This document shows, one piece after another, positions 51,691 to 59,860 of a stretch of DNA of 64,000 bases; positions within the stretch are counted from its first letter, which is position 1, and every line of letters begins with the position of its first letter. The notes below the pieces were generated by a model. It was not told the origin of the DNA, ran no database searches, and saw nothing but the letters and a program-made list of their open reading frames with translations. The position numbers were made by a program, and so were the translations under genes. The stretch is from Gammaproteobacteria bacterium (GTDB lineage Bacteria > Pseudomonadota > Gammaproteobacteria > Steroidobacterales > Steroidobacteraceae). The stretch lies in contig VGVB01000001.1 of assembly GCA_016882265.1 (NCBI GenBank), forward strand, positions 124,001 through 188,000, written 5' to 3'.

Positions 51691-52602
51691 ATGAAGTTCA
51701 GCGACTGGGCCGTCGTCAGCGGTGCGGGCCTCGACGGCTTCCGCGAGATCGTCTACGAAAAGCGCCGGCATCTGGCGCTCGGTGGCGGCGTGGCGCGCAT
51801 CTCGCTGAACAAGCCCGAGCAGATGAATACGCTGACGCTGGCGACCGTCGACGAGATGTTCCGGGCCTTCTACGACGCCAACCACGACCCGCTGATCGGC
51901 GTCATCGTGGTCGCGGCGCGCGGCAAGCACTTCGGCGCCGGCGGCGACGTCAACTGGGAGCAGTGGGGCCTGCGCGAGGCGGTCTACAACCGCTATCCGC
52001 ACAACCGGCTGATCCGCATGTCGCGCAAGCCGGTGATCGCCCAGGTGCAGGGCTACTGCATCGGCGGTCACAACCACATGGCCTACTGCTGCGATTTCAC
52101 CATCGCCGCCGACAACGCGATCTTCGGCCAGGCCGGACCGCGCGTGTCATCGCCGGCCGACGGTTTCTTTGTGCCGTACCTGACCAAGGTGGTCGGTGCC
52201 AAGCGCGCGCGTGAGATGTGGATGCTGTGCCGCAAATACAAGGCCGACCAGGCGTTGGCGATGGGCCTTGTCAATGCGGTCGTGCCGCTCGACCAGCTCG
52301 AGGGCGAGGTCGGCAAGTGGTGCGAGGAGGTGCTGGCGGTGAGCCCGGGCTGCCTCGAGATCCTGAAAGCGGCATTCGACCAGGAGATGGACGGTTACCG
52401 CGAGTCCTGCGCGATCTCGGCGGCGATGTACCCGGACTGGTTCGACATGCCGGAGGGCAAGGAAGGCCCGGCCGCCTTCGTCGGCAAGCGGCCGGCGCGG
52501 TTCTGGGACATCCGCAGGGCCGAGGCCGAGGCGCGGCAGCGGCTGCTCGATGAGTACGACGCGCTGCTGGCCGCGGGCCAGCCGGAGAGCGCGCCGCGAT
52601 GA
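51691..52602 (+). CDS. Crotonase of the MenB/BadI (ring-closing or ring-opening) type
   Basis: This 303-residue protein has the MenB/BadI hallmarks GKHFGAGGDVNWEQWG, IAQVQGYCIGGHNHMAYCCDFT and GPRVSSPADGFFVPYLTKVV. It also has KRAREMWMLCRKYKADQALA and MGLVNAVVPLDQLE, with Asp157 in the SPADG loop. BadI hydrolyses a cyclic beta-ketoacyl-CoA to a dicarboxyl-CoA, and MenB runs the reverse Dieckmann-type closure. In a catabolic cluster ring opening is the likelier role. It overlaps the following thiolase gene by 4 bases. Confidence 0.75.
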   Translation: MKFSDWAVVSGAGLDGFREIVYEKRRHLALGGGVARISLNKPEQMNTLTLATVDEMFRAFYDANHDPLIGVIVVAARGKHFGAGGDVNWEQWGLREAVYNRYPHNRLIRMSRKPVIAQVQGYCIGGHNHMAYCCDFTIAADNAIFGQAGPRVSSPADGFFVPYLTKVVGAKRAREMWMLCRKYKADQALAMGLVNAVVPLDQLEGEVGKWCEEVLAVSPGCLEILKAAFDQEMDGYRESCAISAAMYPDWFDMPEGKEGPAAFVGKRPARFWDIRRAEAEARQRLLDEYDALLAAGQPESAPR

Positions 52603-53783
52603 CGGCGGCGGGCGGGCTGGCCGGGCGTGCCGCGATCGCCGGCATCGGCGAGACCGCGGTGTGCCGCAAGCCGGGCTCGGGCGTCAGCGAGCACGTGCTG
52701 CAGCTCCGCGCGATCGCCGCCGCGCTCGATGATGCCGGCATCGACGCCCACGACATCGACGGCATCCTGCCGTTCCCAAACCTCGGCAAGGCCGAGAACT
52801 TTGCCGCCAGCCTTGGCTGCCGCAACCTGCGCTTTGCCGCGACGCTGCATCTCGGCGGCGCCGCGCCGGTGGCCGGACTGCGCGTCGCGGCGATGGCGGT
52901 CGCGACCGGCGCCGCGAACTACGTGCTGGTGCCGGGCGGCTGGAACGGTTTTTCCGGCGCGCGCACGCGCGAGATCACCGCTGGCGACGTGGATTCCATC
53001 CCCGGTGGCGCGATCGCCCGTGACTACTACCTGCCGTTCGGACTGTCGGCGCCGCCGCAATGGTATGCGCTGATGGCGCGGCGCCACATGCACGAGTACG
53101 GCACGCGCGCGGAGCAGCTCGGCGCCGTGGCGCTGGCGATGCGCCGGCACGCGCAGCTCAATCCCGGCGCACTGATGTGCGGCAAGCCGCTGACGCTGGC
53201 GGACTACCTCGCCTCGCCGATGATCGCCGATCCGTACCGGCTGCTGGATTGCTGTCTCGAGACGGACGGCGGTGCCGCGTATATCGTCACCAGCGCCGAG
53301 CGGGCGCGCGACCTGCGCCAGCGGCCGGTGCTGATCGAGGGTGCCGCGGCTGGCCAGCCGAGCCCGGCGGATGAGATCATCAGTCGCCGGGATTTCCATC
53401 GCATCGGGCTGACGACGGCCGCGCCGGAGGCTTTTGCGATGGCCGGGGTGACGCCGGCCGACATGGACTTTGCGCAGGTCTACGACTGCTTCACCTTCGA
53501 GGTGATCCAGCAGCTCGAGGAGGCCGGGTTCTGCCAGCGCGGCGAGGGCGGCGCGTTCGTCGAGAACGGCGCGATCGAGCTGGGCGGAAGGCTGCCGGTC
53601 AACACGCACGGCGGGTTGCTGTCGCAGGCGCACCTGCTCGGACTAGGACACATCGTCGAGGCGGTGCGGCAGTTGCGCGGCGCAGCCGGAGCGCGGCAGG
53701 TAGCCGATGCCGAGCTCGGCGCGGTCACCGGCTGGGGCGACTTCGGCGATGGCAGCATCGCGATCCTGCGGCGCGACGGCTGA
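52599..53783 (+). CDS. Thiolase-like protein without nucleophile Cys (Ltp2-type)
   Basis: This 394-residue thiolase-fold protein has LHLGGAAPVAGL near residue 84, where the catalytic Cys would be; Gly86-Gly87 stand instead. The C-terminus keeps NTHGGLLSQAHLLGLGHIVE. This matches lipid-transfer protein 2-type aldolases, which use Tyr residues for retro-aldol cleavage with a DUF35 partner. Such a partner follows 10 bases downstream. The stop overlap with the preceding gene is ATGA. Confidence 0.8.
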   Translation: MTAAGGLAGRAAIAGIGETAVCRKPGSGVSEHVLQLRAIAAALDDAGIDAHDIDGILPFPNLGKAENFAASLGCRNLRFAATLHLGGAAPVAGLRVAAMAVATGAANYVLVPGGWNGFSGARTREITAGDVDSIPGGAIARDYYLPFGLSAPPQWYALMARRHMHEYGTRAEQLGAVALAMRRHAQLNPGALMCGKPLTLADYLASPMIADPYRLLDCCLETDGGAAYIVTSAERARDLRQRPVLIEGAAAGQPSPADEIISRRDFHRIGLTTAAPEAFAMAGVTPADMDFAQVYDCFTFEVIQQLEEAGFCQRGEGGAFVENGAIELGGRLPVNTHGGLLSQAHLLGLGHIVEAVRQLRGAAGARQVADAELGAVTGWGDFGDGSIAILRRDG

Positions 53784-53793
53784 GCGAGGGCGC

Positions 53794-54213
53794 ATGAACG
53801 ACCGGGCTGCATCGATCCCGCGACCGTTGCCGAAGCTCGAAGGGCTGACCGGGCACTTCTACGACTGTTGTCGCAAGGGCGAGCTGCGCTTTCAGCGCTG
53901 CACAAACTGCGGCTGCTTCCGCCACCCGCCGCGCGAGCTGTGCGCCGAGTGCCGGTCGTTCGTTTGGGAATGGGCGCCGTCCACCGGTCACGGCACGGTA
54001 TTCACCTACACGATCGTCGAGCGGGCCTTGCACCCGGCCTTTGCCGGTGCGACGCCGTATGCCGCGGCCGTCGTCGAGTTCCCCGAGGGCGTGCGGCTGC
54101 TGAGTCGGGTCATCGATGTCGCGCCCGCGGACTTGCGCATCGGCATGCCGGTGCACGTGGCCTTCGAAGCACTCAGCGAAACCGTAACGGTGCCGGTGTT
54201 TCGGTTCCGGTAA
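53794..54213 (+). CDS. DUF35 OB-fold protein (second)
   Basis: This 139-residue protein has the N-terminal helix GHFYDCCRKGELRFQRC that often contacts the partner. The zinc ribbon Cys are C36, C39, C50 and C53, followed by an OB fold (HGTVFTYTIVERALHPAFAG, then PYAAAVVEFPEGVRLLSRVI). It pairs with the Ltp2-like protein. Its last codons (TVPVFRFR-stop) lie inside a dispersed repeat, so the end of the protein may have been reshaped by insertion of that element. Confidence 0.85.
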   Translation: MNDRAASIPRPLPKLEGLTGHFYDCCRKGELRFQRCTNCGCFRHPPRELCAECRSFVWEWAPSTGHGTVFTYTIVERALHPAFAGATPYAAAVVEFPEGVRLLSRVIDVAPADLRIGMPVHVAFEALSETVTVPVFRFR

Positions 54214-54214
54214 C
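54189..54214. repeat. Third arm of the dispersed GGTGCCGGTGTT repeat
   Basis: GGTGCCGGTGTT-TCGGTTCCGGTAAC differs from the left arm at 17430 by two bases over 26. Together with the following ACACCGG it can form a CCGGTGTT/AACACCGG hairpin and may terminate the 25-kb cluster. It overlaps the end of the DUF35 gene. Confidence 0.65.
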
Positions 54215-54242
54215 ACCGGCCGCGCGTCTGCCAATCGAACAA

Positions 54243-54935
54243 TCAAACGTCCGGCACCGTCAGCAGCGCCTCGGCAAGTTCGCGACACTGGCTCTCGACG
54301 GCTGTCCAGTCGTCCCACGGCGGGACGATGCCCTTGTAATCGGCAAGGTCCACCTCGGCAAGGTCGTACGGCTCCGGGTGCGTCAACCGGACCGTGAGCG
54401 ATGCCAGAATATCGCCGTTCTCACCGGCAAACTCGCCGTAGATCTGGTTCATCATCCGCAGTGCCGCGGCGCTGCGGGCGAGTCCCAGGTGGTGCGTCAG
54501 CGCGGCGACATCCAGATAGTCACGGGTCGCATTGCGCTCAACAACGAGAAAGGCCTTGATCCGCAGCATTTCCTCGACGGTCGGAATCCGCAGCGTGCGG
54601 CCGCCTGATATCTCGACAGTGGTGGTCTCGAGCGGCGCAGAGCGTCGTTGATTGCGCAGGCCAGCGTCGATGCCGTCGCGCTGACCGAGGATCAGCTTGC
54701 CGCGTATCCGGCGGCGCGTTCTCCAGCCGACGATCGCTTCGAGGGCAGTGAGCGCGGCATCGTAGTTGCGTGACAGCTCAGCGACGACATGGTCGTGATC
54801 GAAGGAAATGCGGTGCCCGGCATGCAGCGCCGCGGCAGTACCACCGACGAGGACGGCGCCGGGTACCTGAGTCTGCAACGTCGCTGCGTGGGCCAGCAGC
54901 TTCTCCCACGCCGGGATCTTCCGGAACCTAGACAT
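54243..54935 (-). CDS. Nucleotidyltransferase-fold protein, probable toxin of an XRE-paired system
   Basis: This 230-residue protein has the fold's GG at residues 31-32 (VLVGGTAAALHAGHR) and D46-x-D48 in SFDHDHV. These are followed by an AbiEii-like helical end (VEEMLRIKAFLVVERNATRD, then DYLDVAAL). The ATG at 54935 overlaps the XRE antitoxin gene by 8 bases. Related proteins are annotated as AbiEii-type toxins. The activity is inferred from fold and neighbour. Confidence 0.75.
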   Translation of the reverse strand: MSRFRKIPAWEKLLAHAATLQTQVPGAVLVGGTAAALHAGHRISFDHDHVVAELSRNYDAALTALEAIVGWRTRRRIRGKLILGQRDGIDAGLRNQRRSAPLETTTVEISGGRTLRIPTVEEMLRIKAFLVVERNATRDYLDVAALTHHLGLARSAAALRMMNQIYGEFAGENGDILASLTVRLTHPEPYDLAEVDLADYKGIVPPWDDWTAVESQCRELAEALLTVPDV

Positions 54936-55407
54936 GACGTGGCGCGGCCAGCTCGTCCTGGCGGAGCAGTCGTGGCGTGAGACTCGCGAATGCGCGTGCC
55001 CGTGGATCGTGTGCGCTGAGTGCCCGGGCGACCCGCAGGACCCGGTCGCCGATCCGGCCGCTCGGATCGTCGCGCATGGCTCGCACGAGCCTGCGCCAGG
55101 CCTCGAAGTCACCGCGCGTGATGACGTCCTCGATCGCGGTCTTGCTGAGTTCGCGGCCCGCGATATCGGTCAGGTGGCGATGCGCCATCAGCGGTGCCGC
55201 GAGCAGCGGTGGGCGCACGTCGATGATGAGATCGACAGCCGCGCACAGTCGCGCGACCCGGCCAAAGCCGAGTTCCGTCAGCTTGCCGCTTTCGAGGGCG
55301 GCCAGCGTCGAGCGACCGATGCCAGCGGCCGTTGCGAGCTGGCTCAACGTCAGGCCCTGCTCGCGCCTCCGGCGAGCGACCAGTTGACCGACGGCGCGGA
55401 GGTTCAT
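54928..55407 (-). CDS. XRE-family HTH antitoxin/regulator
   Basis: This 159-residue protein has an N-terminal XRE helix-turn-helix (GQLVARRRREQGLTLSQLAT, then AAGIGRSTLAALESGK; residues 6-60). The C-terminal part is helical and probably contacts the nucleotidyltransferase encoded next. The ATG at 55407 (MNLRAV) is preferred over an upstream TTG. A 9-base inverted repeat spans its promoter, consistent with autoregulation. Confidence 0.85.
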   Translation of the reverse strand: MNLRAVGQLVARRRREQGLTLSQLATAAGIGRSTLAALESGKLTELGFGRVARLCAAVDLIIDVRPPLLAAPLMAHRHLTDIAGRELSKTAIEDVITRGDFEAWRRLVRAMRDDPSGRIGDRVLRVARALSAHDPRARAFASLTPRLLRQDELAAPRHV

Positions 55408-55410
55408 GCG

Positions 55411-55454
55411 GTCCAATATACAAGACGTTTATTCGAGAGTCCATCATATTGGAC
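55411..55454 (-). promoter_or_regulatory. XRE operator: 9-base inverted repeat over a probable leaderless promoter
   Basis: GTCCAATAT (55411-55419) and ATATTGGAC (55446-55454) are perfect inverted repeats 26 bases apart. On the minus strand TGGACT and TATATT are 17 bases apart, so the repeats cover the -10 box and the region just upstream of -35. The -10 lies about 7 bases before the ATG at 55407, so the mRNA may be leaderless. Confidence 0.55.
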
Positions 55455-57421
55455 TACGGCAGCGTAAAGGCGATGACGTAATCCCCCGGGGTTCCCTGGT
55501 AGAGCGCGTGACCACCGGCGGCGATGACGACGAACTGCCGGCCGCCGATCGCGTAGGTCATCGGCGTCGCCTGCCCGCCGGCTGGCAGCTCGTGCTCCCA
55601 CAGCACGGCGCCGCTGTCGATGTCGAAGGCACGGATCCGGTCATCGAGCGTCGCGGCGATGAAGGCGAGACCGCCGCCGGTGGCGATCGCTCCGCCGGCA
55701 TGCGGCGTACCGAGCCGGCCAAGTCCCGGCAGCGGAATCGGCGCGAGTTTTTTCGCCGAGCCCAGCGGCACCTGCCAGCGGATCGTGCCGTTGTCGAGAT
55801 CGACAGCCGCGAGCCGTCCCCACGGCGGTGGCGAGCAGGGCACGCCGAGCGGCGAGCTGAGCAATTGCACCCGTGCTTCGTACGGCGTGCCGGCCTGGGC
55901 GACAGACATCTCGGCGCCGATATCGAAGCGCTCGTAACTTTCGCCGGCCGCGGTTCCGCCCGTACGTGGCACCAGCCGCAGCACCGTCGCGAAATGCGCC
56001 GTCGGTACGATCAGTAGCTGACGTGCGGCATCCCACGCGCCGCCGCCCCAGTTGGCGCCGCCCCCGGCCGACGGCATCTGCACGGTGCCCTGCAGGCTCG
56101 GCGGCGTGTAAATCGGGCCATAGCGCAGCGCCGCGACGCGCCGGCGGCACAACCACCGATCGAGCGGCGTGAAGCCCCAGGCATCCTCGGGCGTGAAACC
56201 CTGCGCAACCAGCGGTGGCGGCGCGACCGGGAACGGCTGGGTCGGCGACAACCATTCCCCGGCGACGCCGTCCTGCGGCACCAGGCGTTCCTCGATCGGG
56301 AACAGCGGCTCGCCGGTGACCCGGTCGAAGACGAACACCAGTCCCTGCTTGGTGAGCTGCACGACGGCCGGGATCAGGCGTCCGTCACGCCGCAGCTCGA
56401 TCAGGATCGGCTGGGCCGGCAGATCGTAGTCCCAGACGTCGTGGTGCACGAGCTGGCGGTGCCAGACGAGTTCACCGGTCGAGGCGCGCAGCGCGACCAG
56501 TGAATTGGCGTAACGGTTTTCGCCGGGCCGCAGGCCGCCAAAGAAATCCGGGCCCGGACTGGTGGTCGGCAGGAACACGAGGTCGCGCGCCTCGTCCACG
56601 GCGATCATCGACCAGACGTTGGCATGGCCGGTGTGCGCGGCACTGCCGGCGCCCCAGGTCGCGGCGGCCGGATCGGTCGCCGCGCGCGGGATCGGGTCGA
56701 ACTCCCAGCGCAGCGCACCGCTGCGCAGATCGAGCGCGCGAACCTTGCCGCTCGGACCGTCGGCGCGCAACCCGTCCATGACCAGCGAGCCGAAGATCGC
56801 AAGGTCGCCGGCGATGGCCGGCGGCGAGCCGATCTGCAGCTCGCGCCGGGTCAGCAGCTTCTTGCCCGGATCCAGGACTACTGCACCGTTGCGGCCGAAA
56901 TCCCGGCAACGCCGGCCATTGCGTGCATCGAGGGCGAAGACGCGGAAATCCCAGGTTCCATAGATGATCCGCCGCCGGCAGGGCGCCGCCGGCGCCGCTT
57001 CCGGATCGAGCCATGCGGCGACGCCGCGGCACTTCGGGCCGATCACATCGCGCGGGTCGATCGGGCCGTTCGGCTCGAACACCCAGCGCTCACTGCCATC
57101 GACCGGATCGAGCGCTACCGCGCGACCGAATGGCGTGCACAGCACCAGCAGGCCGTCGACGAGGATCGGCGTGCTCTGGAACGACTGGTTGCGCTCGAGC
57201 TCCGGCCCGCGCCGGGCCAGTTCGCCGGTGCGGTAGGTCCACGCGACCGTGAGCCCGTGCACGTTCGCACGATTGATTTCGGCCAATGCCGAGTACTTCG
57301 TGCCGGCCTGGTCGCCGGAGTAGTAGGGCCAGTCCTGCGCGCCGGCGGTCGAGGCGAGCAACAGCAACGCCGCGGCGCTGAGCCAGGGCGAGGTGCTGGC
57401 GTGGCAGCGGCGCGTAGACAT
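55454..57421 (-). CDS. PQQ-dependent dehydrogenase, glucose/quinate/shikimate type
   Basis: This 655-residue periplasmic enzyme has a signal peptide (MSTRRCHASTSPWLSAAALL, then LLASTAGA). The eight-bladed propeller begins QDWPYYSGDQAGTKYSALAE. Typical blades include GTWDFRVFALDARNG, VHHDVWDYDLPAQPIL and the closing GQATPMTYAIGGRQFVVIAA. It lacks the membrane-anchor helices of E. coli Gcd, so it is probably soluble or peripheral. It oxidises an alcohol or sugar and passes electrons to ubiquinone or cytochrome. It is divergent from nothing and stands alone next to a DUF4143 gene. Confidence 0.85.
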   Translation of the reverse strand: MSTRRCHASTSPWLSAAALLLLASTAGAQDWPYYSGDQAGTKYSALAEINRANVHGLTVAWTYRTGELARRGPELERNQSFQSTPILVDGLLVLCTPFGRAVALDPVDGSERWVFEPNGPIDPRDVIGPKCRGVAAWLDPEAAPAAPCRRRIIYGTWDFRVFALDARNGRRCRDFGRNGAVVLDPGKKLLTRRELQIGSPPAIAGDLAIFGSLVMDGLRADGPSGKVRALDLRSGALRWEFDPIPRAATDPAAATWGAGSAAHTGHANVWSMIAVDEARDLVFLPTTSPGPDFFGGLRPGENRYANSLVALRASTGELVWHRQLVHHDVWDYDLPAQPILIELRRDGRLIPAVVQLTKQGLVFVFDRVTGEPLFPIEERLVPQDGVAGEWLSPTQPFPVAPPPLVAQGFTPEDAWGFTPLDRWLCRRRVAALRYGPIYTPPSLQGTVQMPSAGGGANWGGGAWDAARQLLIVPTAHFATVLRLVPRTGGTAAGESYERFDIGAEMSVAQAGTPYEARVQLLSSPLGVPCSPPPWGRLAAVDLDNGTIRWQVPLGSAKKLAPIPLPGLGRLGTPHAGGAIATGGGLAFIAATLDDRIRAFDIDSGAVLWEHELPAGGQATPMTYAIGGRQFVVIAAGGHALYQGTPGDYVIAFTLP

Positions 57422-57557
57422 GCGGAGGCTCCGGCAGATTCGCCAACTATGGAGTATCCGCTGTCGGGGCCCGACGCAGAAGCTGGCAGTCCTGTCAGGC
57501 GGCCGGGCAGACAACGATCTCAACAAGCCAGCGCGGGTTTGCGGGCCCCGGCTTCGC

Positions 57558-58712
57558 TCAGAGCGAGCGGACCGCTTCCGGCACGCTCTGCAGCGGCAAC
57601 GCCTCGATGCCGGGCGCCAGTGCGAAGGCGCGCTCGCCGCGATAGACCACCCATAGTTTCGCCAGGTCGAGATCCGCGCGGGCGATGTGCATCGACTTGT
57701 GCGTCGCCGGCGCATCCGTGAACCTGAACTCGAAGCCGTGGCGCCGGCCGCCGCGCTGCAGCAGCAGATCGAGTTCCGCGCCGCCGTGCGTCGCATAGAA
57801 CCAGGCCTCGCCGGGACCGGCCGCGGCGAGCACCTGCTCCAGCGCGAATCCCTCCCAGGACCAGCCCATGCGTGGGTGCGCCAGCACCTCGCCCGGGTCG
57901 CGCAGGCCGAGCAGCGCGTGCAGGATGCCGCTGTCGCGCAGGTACAGTTTCGGCGACTTCACCAGCCGTTTGCGCACGTTCGCATGCCAGGGCGACAACC
58001 GGCGCAACAGGAACGCATGTGTCAGCACGTCGATGTACTTGCTGGCCGTGGCCTGGGTCACCGCGACCGTTCGGGCCAGTTCCGCCGCGTTCGCCAGACC
58101 GCCATGCAGGTGCGCCAGCATGATCCAGAAGCAGCGCAGCGCTTCCGGTGCCAGCGCGATTCCGAGGCGGGCCGCGTCGCGCGTGAGGAAGGTATCGATG
58201 AAGTGGCTGCGCCAGGCGAAGCTGTCCGCATCGTCCGCGGCGAGGAAGGATCTCGGAAAACCGCCGCGCTGCCACAGCAGCTCCGCGCGCCTGGTACTCA
58301 CCTCCTCCAGTGTGAAACCGCCCAGCGGCACGAATTCCACGCGGCCAGCCAGCGTCTCGCTCGCCCCGCGAATCAGTTCGGGCGACACGCTGCCGAGAAT
58401 CAGAAAGCGGGCACGCAGCGGTTCGCGATCCGCCAGCACCCGCAGCGTCGGGAAAAGCTGCGGCAATTCCTGGATCTCATCGATCACCACCAGACCGGTC
58501 AGCGCCCCGAGTGTGGATTCGGCGCTGGCGGCGAGCGCGGAGCGGTCGGCCGTCCGCTCCAGGTCCAGGTAGTTGCCTGGCGGAACGGAGAAGCTCCGGG
58601 CCAGCGTGGTCTTGCCACATTGTCGCGGTCCCAGGAGGGCGACGATCTGAGATCGTCCGAGGGCCTTCTCGATGGCCTGGCGGGGCTGGTTCCGAGCAAG
58701 AGTCTCAGACAT
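57558..58712 (-). CDS. AAA-family ATPase with DUF4143 domain (second)
   Basis: This 384-residue protein has Walker A GPRQCGKTT at residues 28-36, Walker B LVVIDEIQELP (74-84) and FLILGSVSPELIR. The DUF4143 part follows (IDTFLTRDAARLGIALAP, then VTQATASKYIDVLTHAFLL). The end is a nuclease-like GGAELDLLLQRGGRRHGFEF. It is the second intact copy in the window and only distantly similar to the first. Its upstream region is AT-rich with a AATAAT/ATTATT inverted pattern, probably the promoter. Confidence 0.85.
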   Translation of the reverse strand: MSETLARNQPRQAIEKALGRSQIVALLGPRQCGKTTLARSFSVPPGNYLDLERTADRSALAASAESTLGALTGLVVIDEIQELPQLFPTLRVLADREPLRARFLILGSVSPELIRGASETLAGRVEFVPLGGFTLEEVSTRRAELLWQRGGFPRSFLAADDADSFAWRSHFIDTFLTRDAARLGIALAPEALRCFWIMLAHLHGGLANAAELARTVAVTQATASKYIDVLTHAFLLRRLSPWHANVRKRLVKSPKLYLRDSGILHALLGLRDPGEVLAHPRMGWSWEGFALEQVLAAAGPGEAWFYATHGGAELDLLLQRGGRRHGFEFRFTDAPATHKSMHIARADLDLAKLWVVYRGERAFALAPGIEALPLQSVPEAVRSL

Positions 58713-58715
58713 TCT

Positions 58716-58745
58716 TGAATAATGATAGTACAGCTATTATTTATC
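58716..58745 (-). promoter_or_regulatory. AT-rich leader with inverted repeat upstream of the DUF4143 ATPase
   Basis: AATAATGATAG and GCTATTATTT form an imperfect inverted repeat immediately before the start codon at 58712. The local AT content is far above the neighbouring genes. TATCAT on the minus strand could be a -10 box. Weak evidence. Confidence 0.35.
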
Positions 58746-58769
58746 AATCATAAATCAACATCTCTTGGG

Positions 58770-59095
58770 CTATCCGGCTGGCTGCCACCCTGTTGTCGCT
58801 GCCCACCCGCCCTCAGCGCTGTGCGCACGCAGACGCGGCCGCACCTCCGCGCCGAACAGCTCCAGGCTCTCCCAGCCGAGCGCCGGATCGAGACCGCTGA
58901 CCAGCGGGTGGAAGTTCAACGGTGCGTCGTCGCCGAGTGTTGCTCCGAGCTGCACGCACTGGTCGGGCGTCACGACCGGATACATCCCCGCTGCGTGCAG
59001 CGCGTGCGGGGCGATTCGGGCCCAGGCGCGCTCGGGATCCCTGCTCACGAAGACGGCGAACGGTCCCAGCAACCGCTGTCTTCCCGGCGTGCGGC
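58770..59095 (-). pseudogene. Truncated luciferase-like (LLM) oxidoreductase, C-terminal remnant
   Basis: About 105 codons encode the C-terminus of an LLM protein: LLGPFAVFVSRDPERAWARI, then PLVSGLDPALGWESLELFGA. The barrel and the N-terminus are missing, and the frame opens right after the stop of the gntR gene. A TTG at 59072 is the only start. The rest was probably lost when the gntR-mcm block became adjacent. Confidence 0.7.
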
Positions 59096-59097
59096 CG

Positions 59098-59748
59098 CTA
59101 CATGGTCCCCAGCGCCGCCCGCTCGCCCTCGGCGATGTGCGCGCGGGTCAGCGCCTGCGCGCGCGGTGCGTCGCGCGCCTGCAGCGCGGCGAGGATGCGC
59201 CGGTGCTCATTCAGCGAGGCGGCGATGCGGCCCTCGCGCTGCAGCGACTGGTGGCGGGTGAGCTTCATCACGCGGCGCAGGTCGGTGACAATCTGCTCGC
59301 GCCAGCGGTTACCGGCCAGCTCGAGCAGGCGGCGGTGAAAGCGCTCGTTGGCGGCAAAGAATGCATCGCGGTCGCCGGTGGTGGTCTCGAGCTCAGCGTG
59401 GATCGCGGCGAGCTCGGCCAGCCCGGTATCGCTCGCGCGCTCGGCAACTGCGGCCGCGGCGTCGGCCTCGAGCACGCCGAGCACGTGAAAGATCTCGGCG
59501 AGCTCCGGCGGCGTGACCTCGGCGACGTACGCGCCGCGACGCAGCTTCATCGCGACCAGGCCCTCGGCGGCCAGCACCTTCAGCGCCTCGCGCAGCGGCG
59601 TGCGGCTGATGCCGAGCTCAGCCGCGAGCGCCTGCTCGTCGATCCAGGCGCCCGGCGCCAGTTCGTGCGCGAGGATCCGCGCGCGCAGCCGGTCGGCTAC
59701 CTGCTTGTACAGCGCGCTGGTTGGCAGGACGCTGGTGGGGGTGGGCAT
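59098..59748 (-). CDS. GntR-family regulator, FCD subfamily
   Basis: This 216-residue protein has a winged helix (residues ~12-78, LAAELGISRTPLREALKVLA) and an all-helical FCD ligand domain. The domain includes FHVLGVLEADAAAAVAE, FAANERFHRRLLELAGN and HRRILAALQARD. The metal-site residues (D, H, H) appear present. The ATG at 59748 is preferred; the open frame extends 22 codons. It is divergent from methylmalonyl-CoA mutase and likely represses that operon in the absence of an organic-acid ligand. Confidence 0.85.
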   Translation of the reverse strand: MPTPTSVLPTSALYKQVADRLRARILAHELAPGAWIDEQALAAELGISRTPLREALKVLAAEGLVAMKLRRGAYVAEVTPPELAEIFHVLGVLEADAAAAVAERASDTGLAELAAIHAELETTTGDRDAFFAANERFHRRLLELAGNRWREQIVTDLRRVMKLTRHQSLQREGRIAASLNEHRRILAALQARDAPRAQALTRAHIAEGERAALGTM

Positions 59749-59788
59749 GGCGATCCAGGTCACATCCGGCGCAAGATCGGGCTGTATC

Positions 59789-59830
59789 TTGCCCGGTCCA
59801 TCAGTATAATGCAATTATAAATTATGAATT
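59789..59830. promoter_or_regulatory. Divergent AT-rich promoter region between gntR and the mutase
   Basis: TATAAT at 59805-59810 (plus) and TATAAT at 59819-59814 (minus) could serve the two divergent genes. ATAAT-GCA-ATTAT at 59806-59818 is an inverted repeat overlapping both and is a candidate GntR operator. The -35 boxes are weak. Confidence 0.5.
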
Positions 59831-59860
59831 ACGGTGGCACGGAGCGCGCCGGAGATCTAT

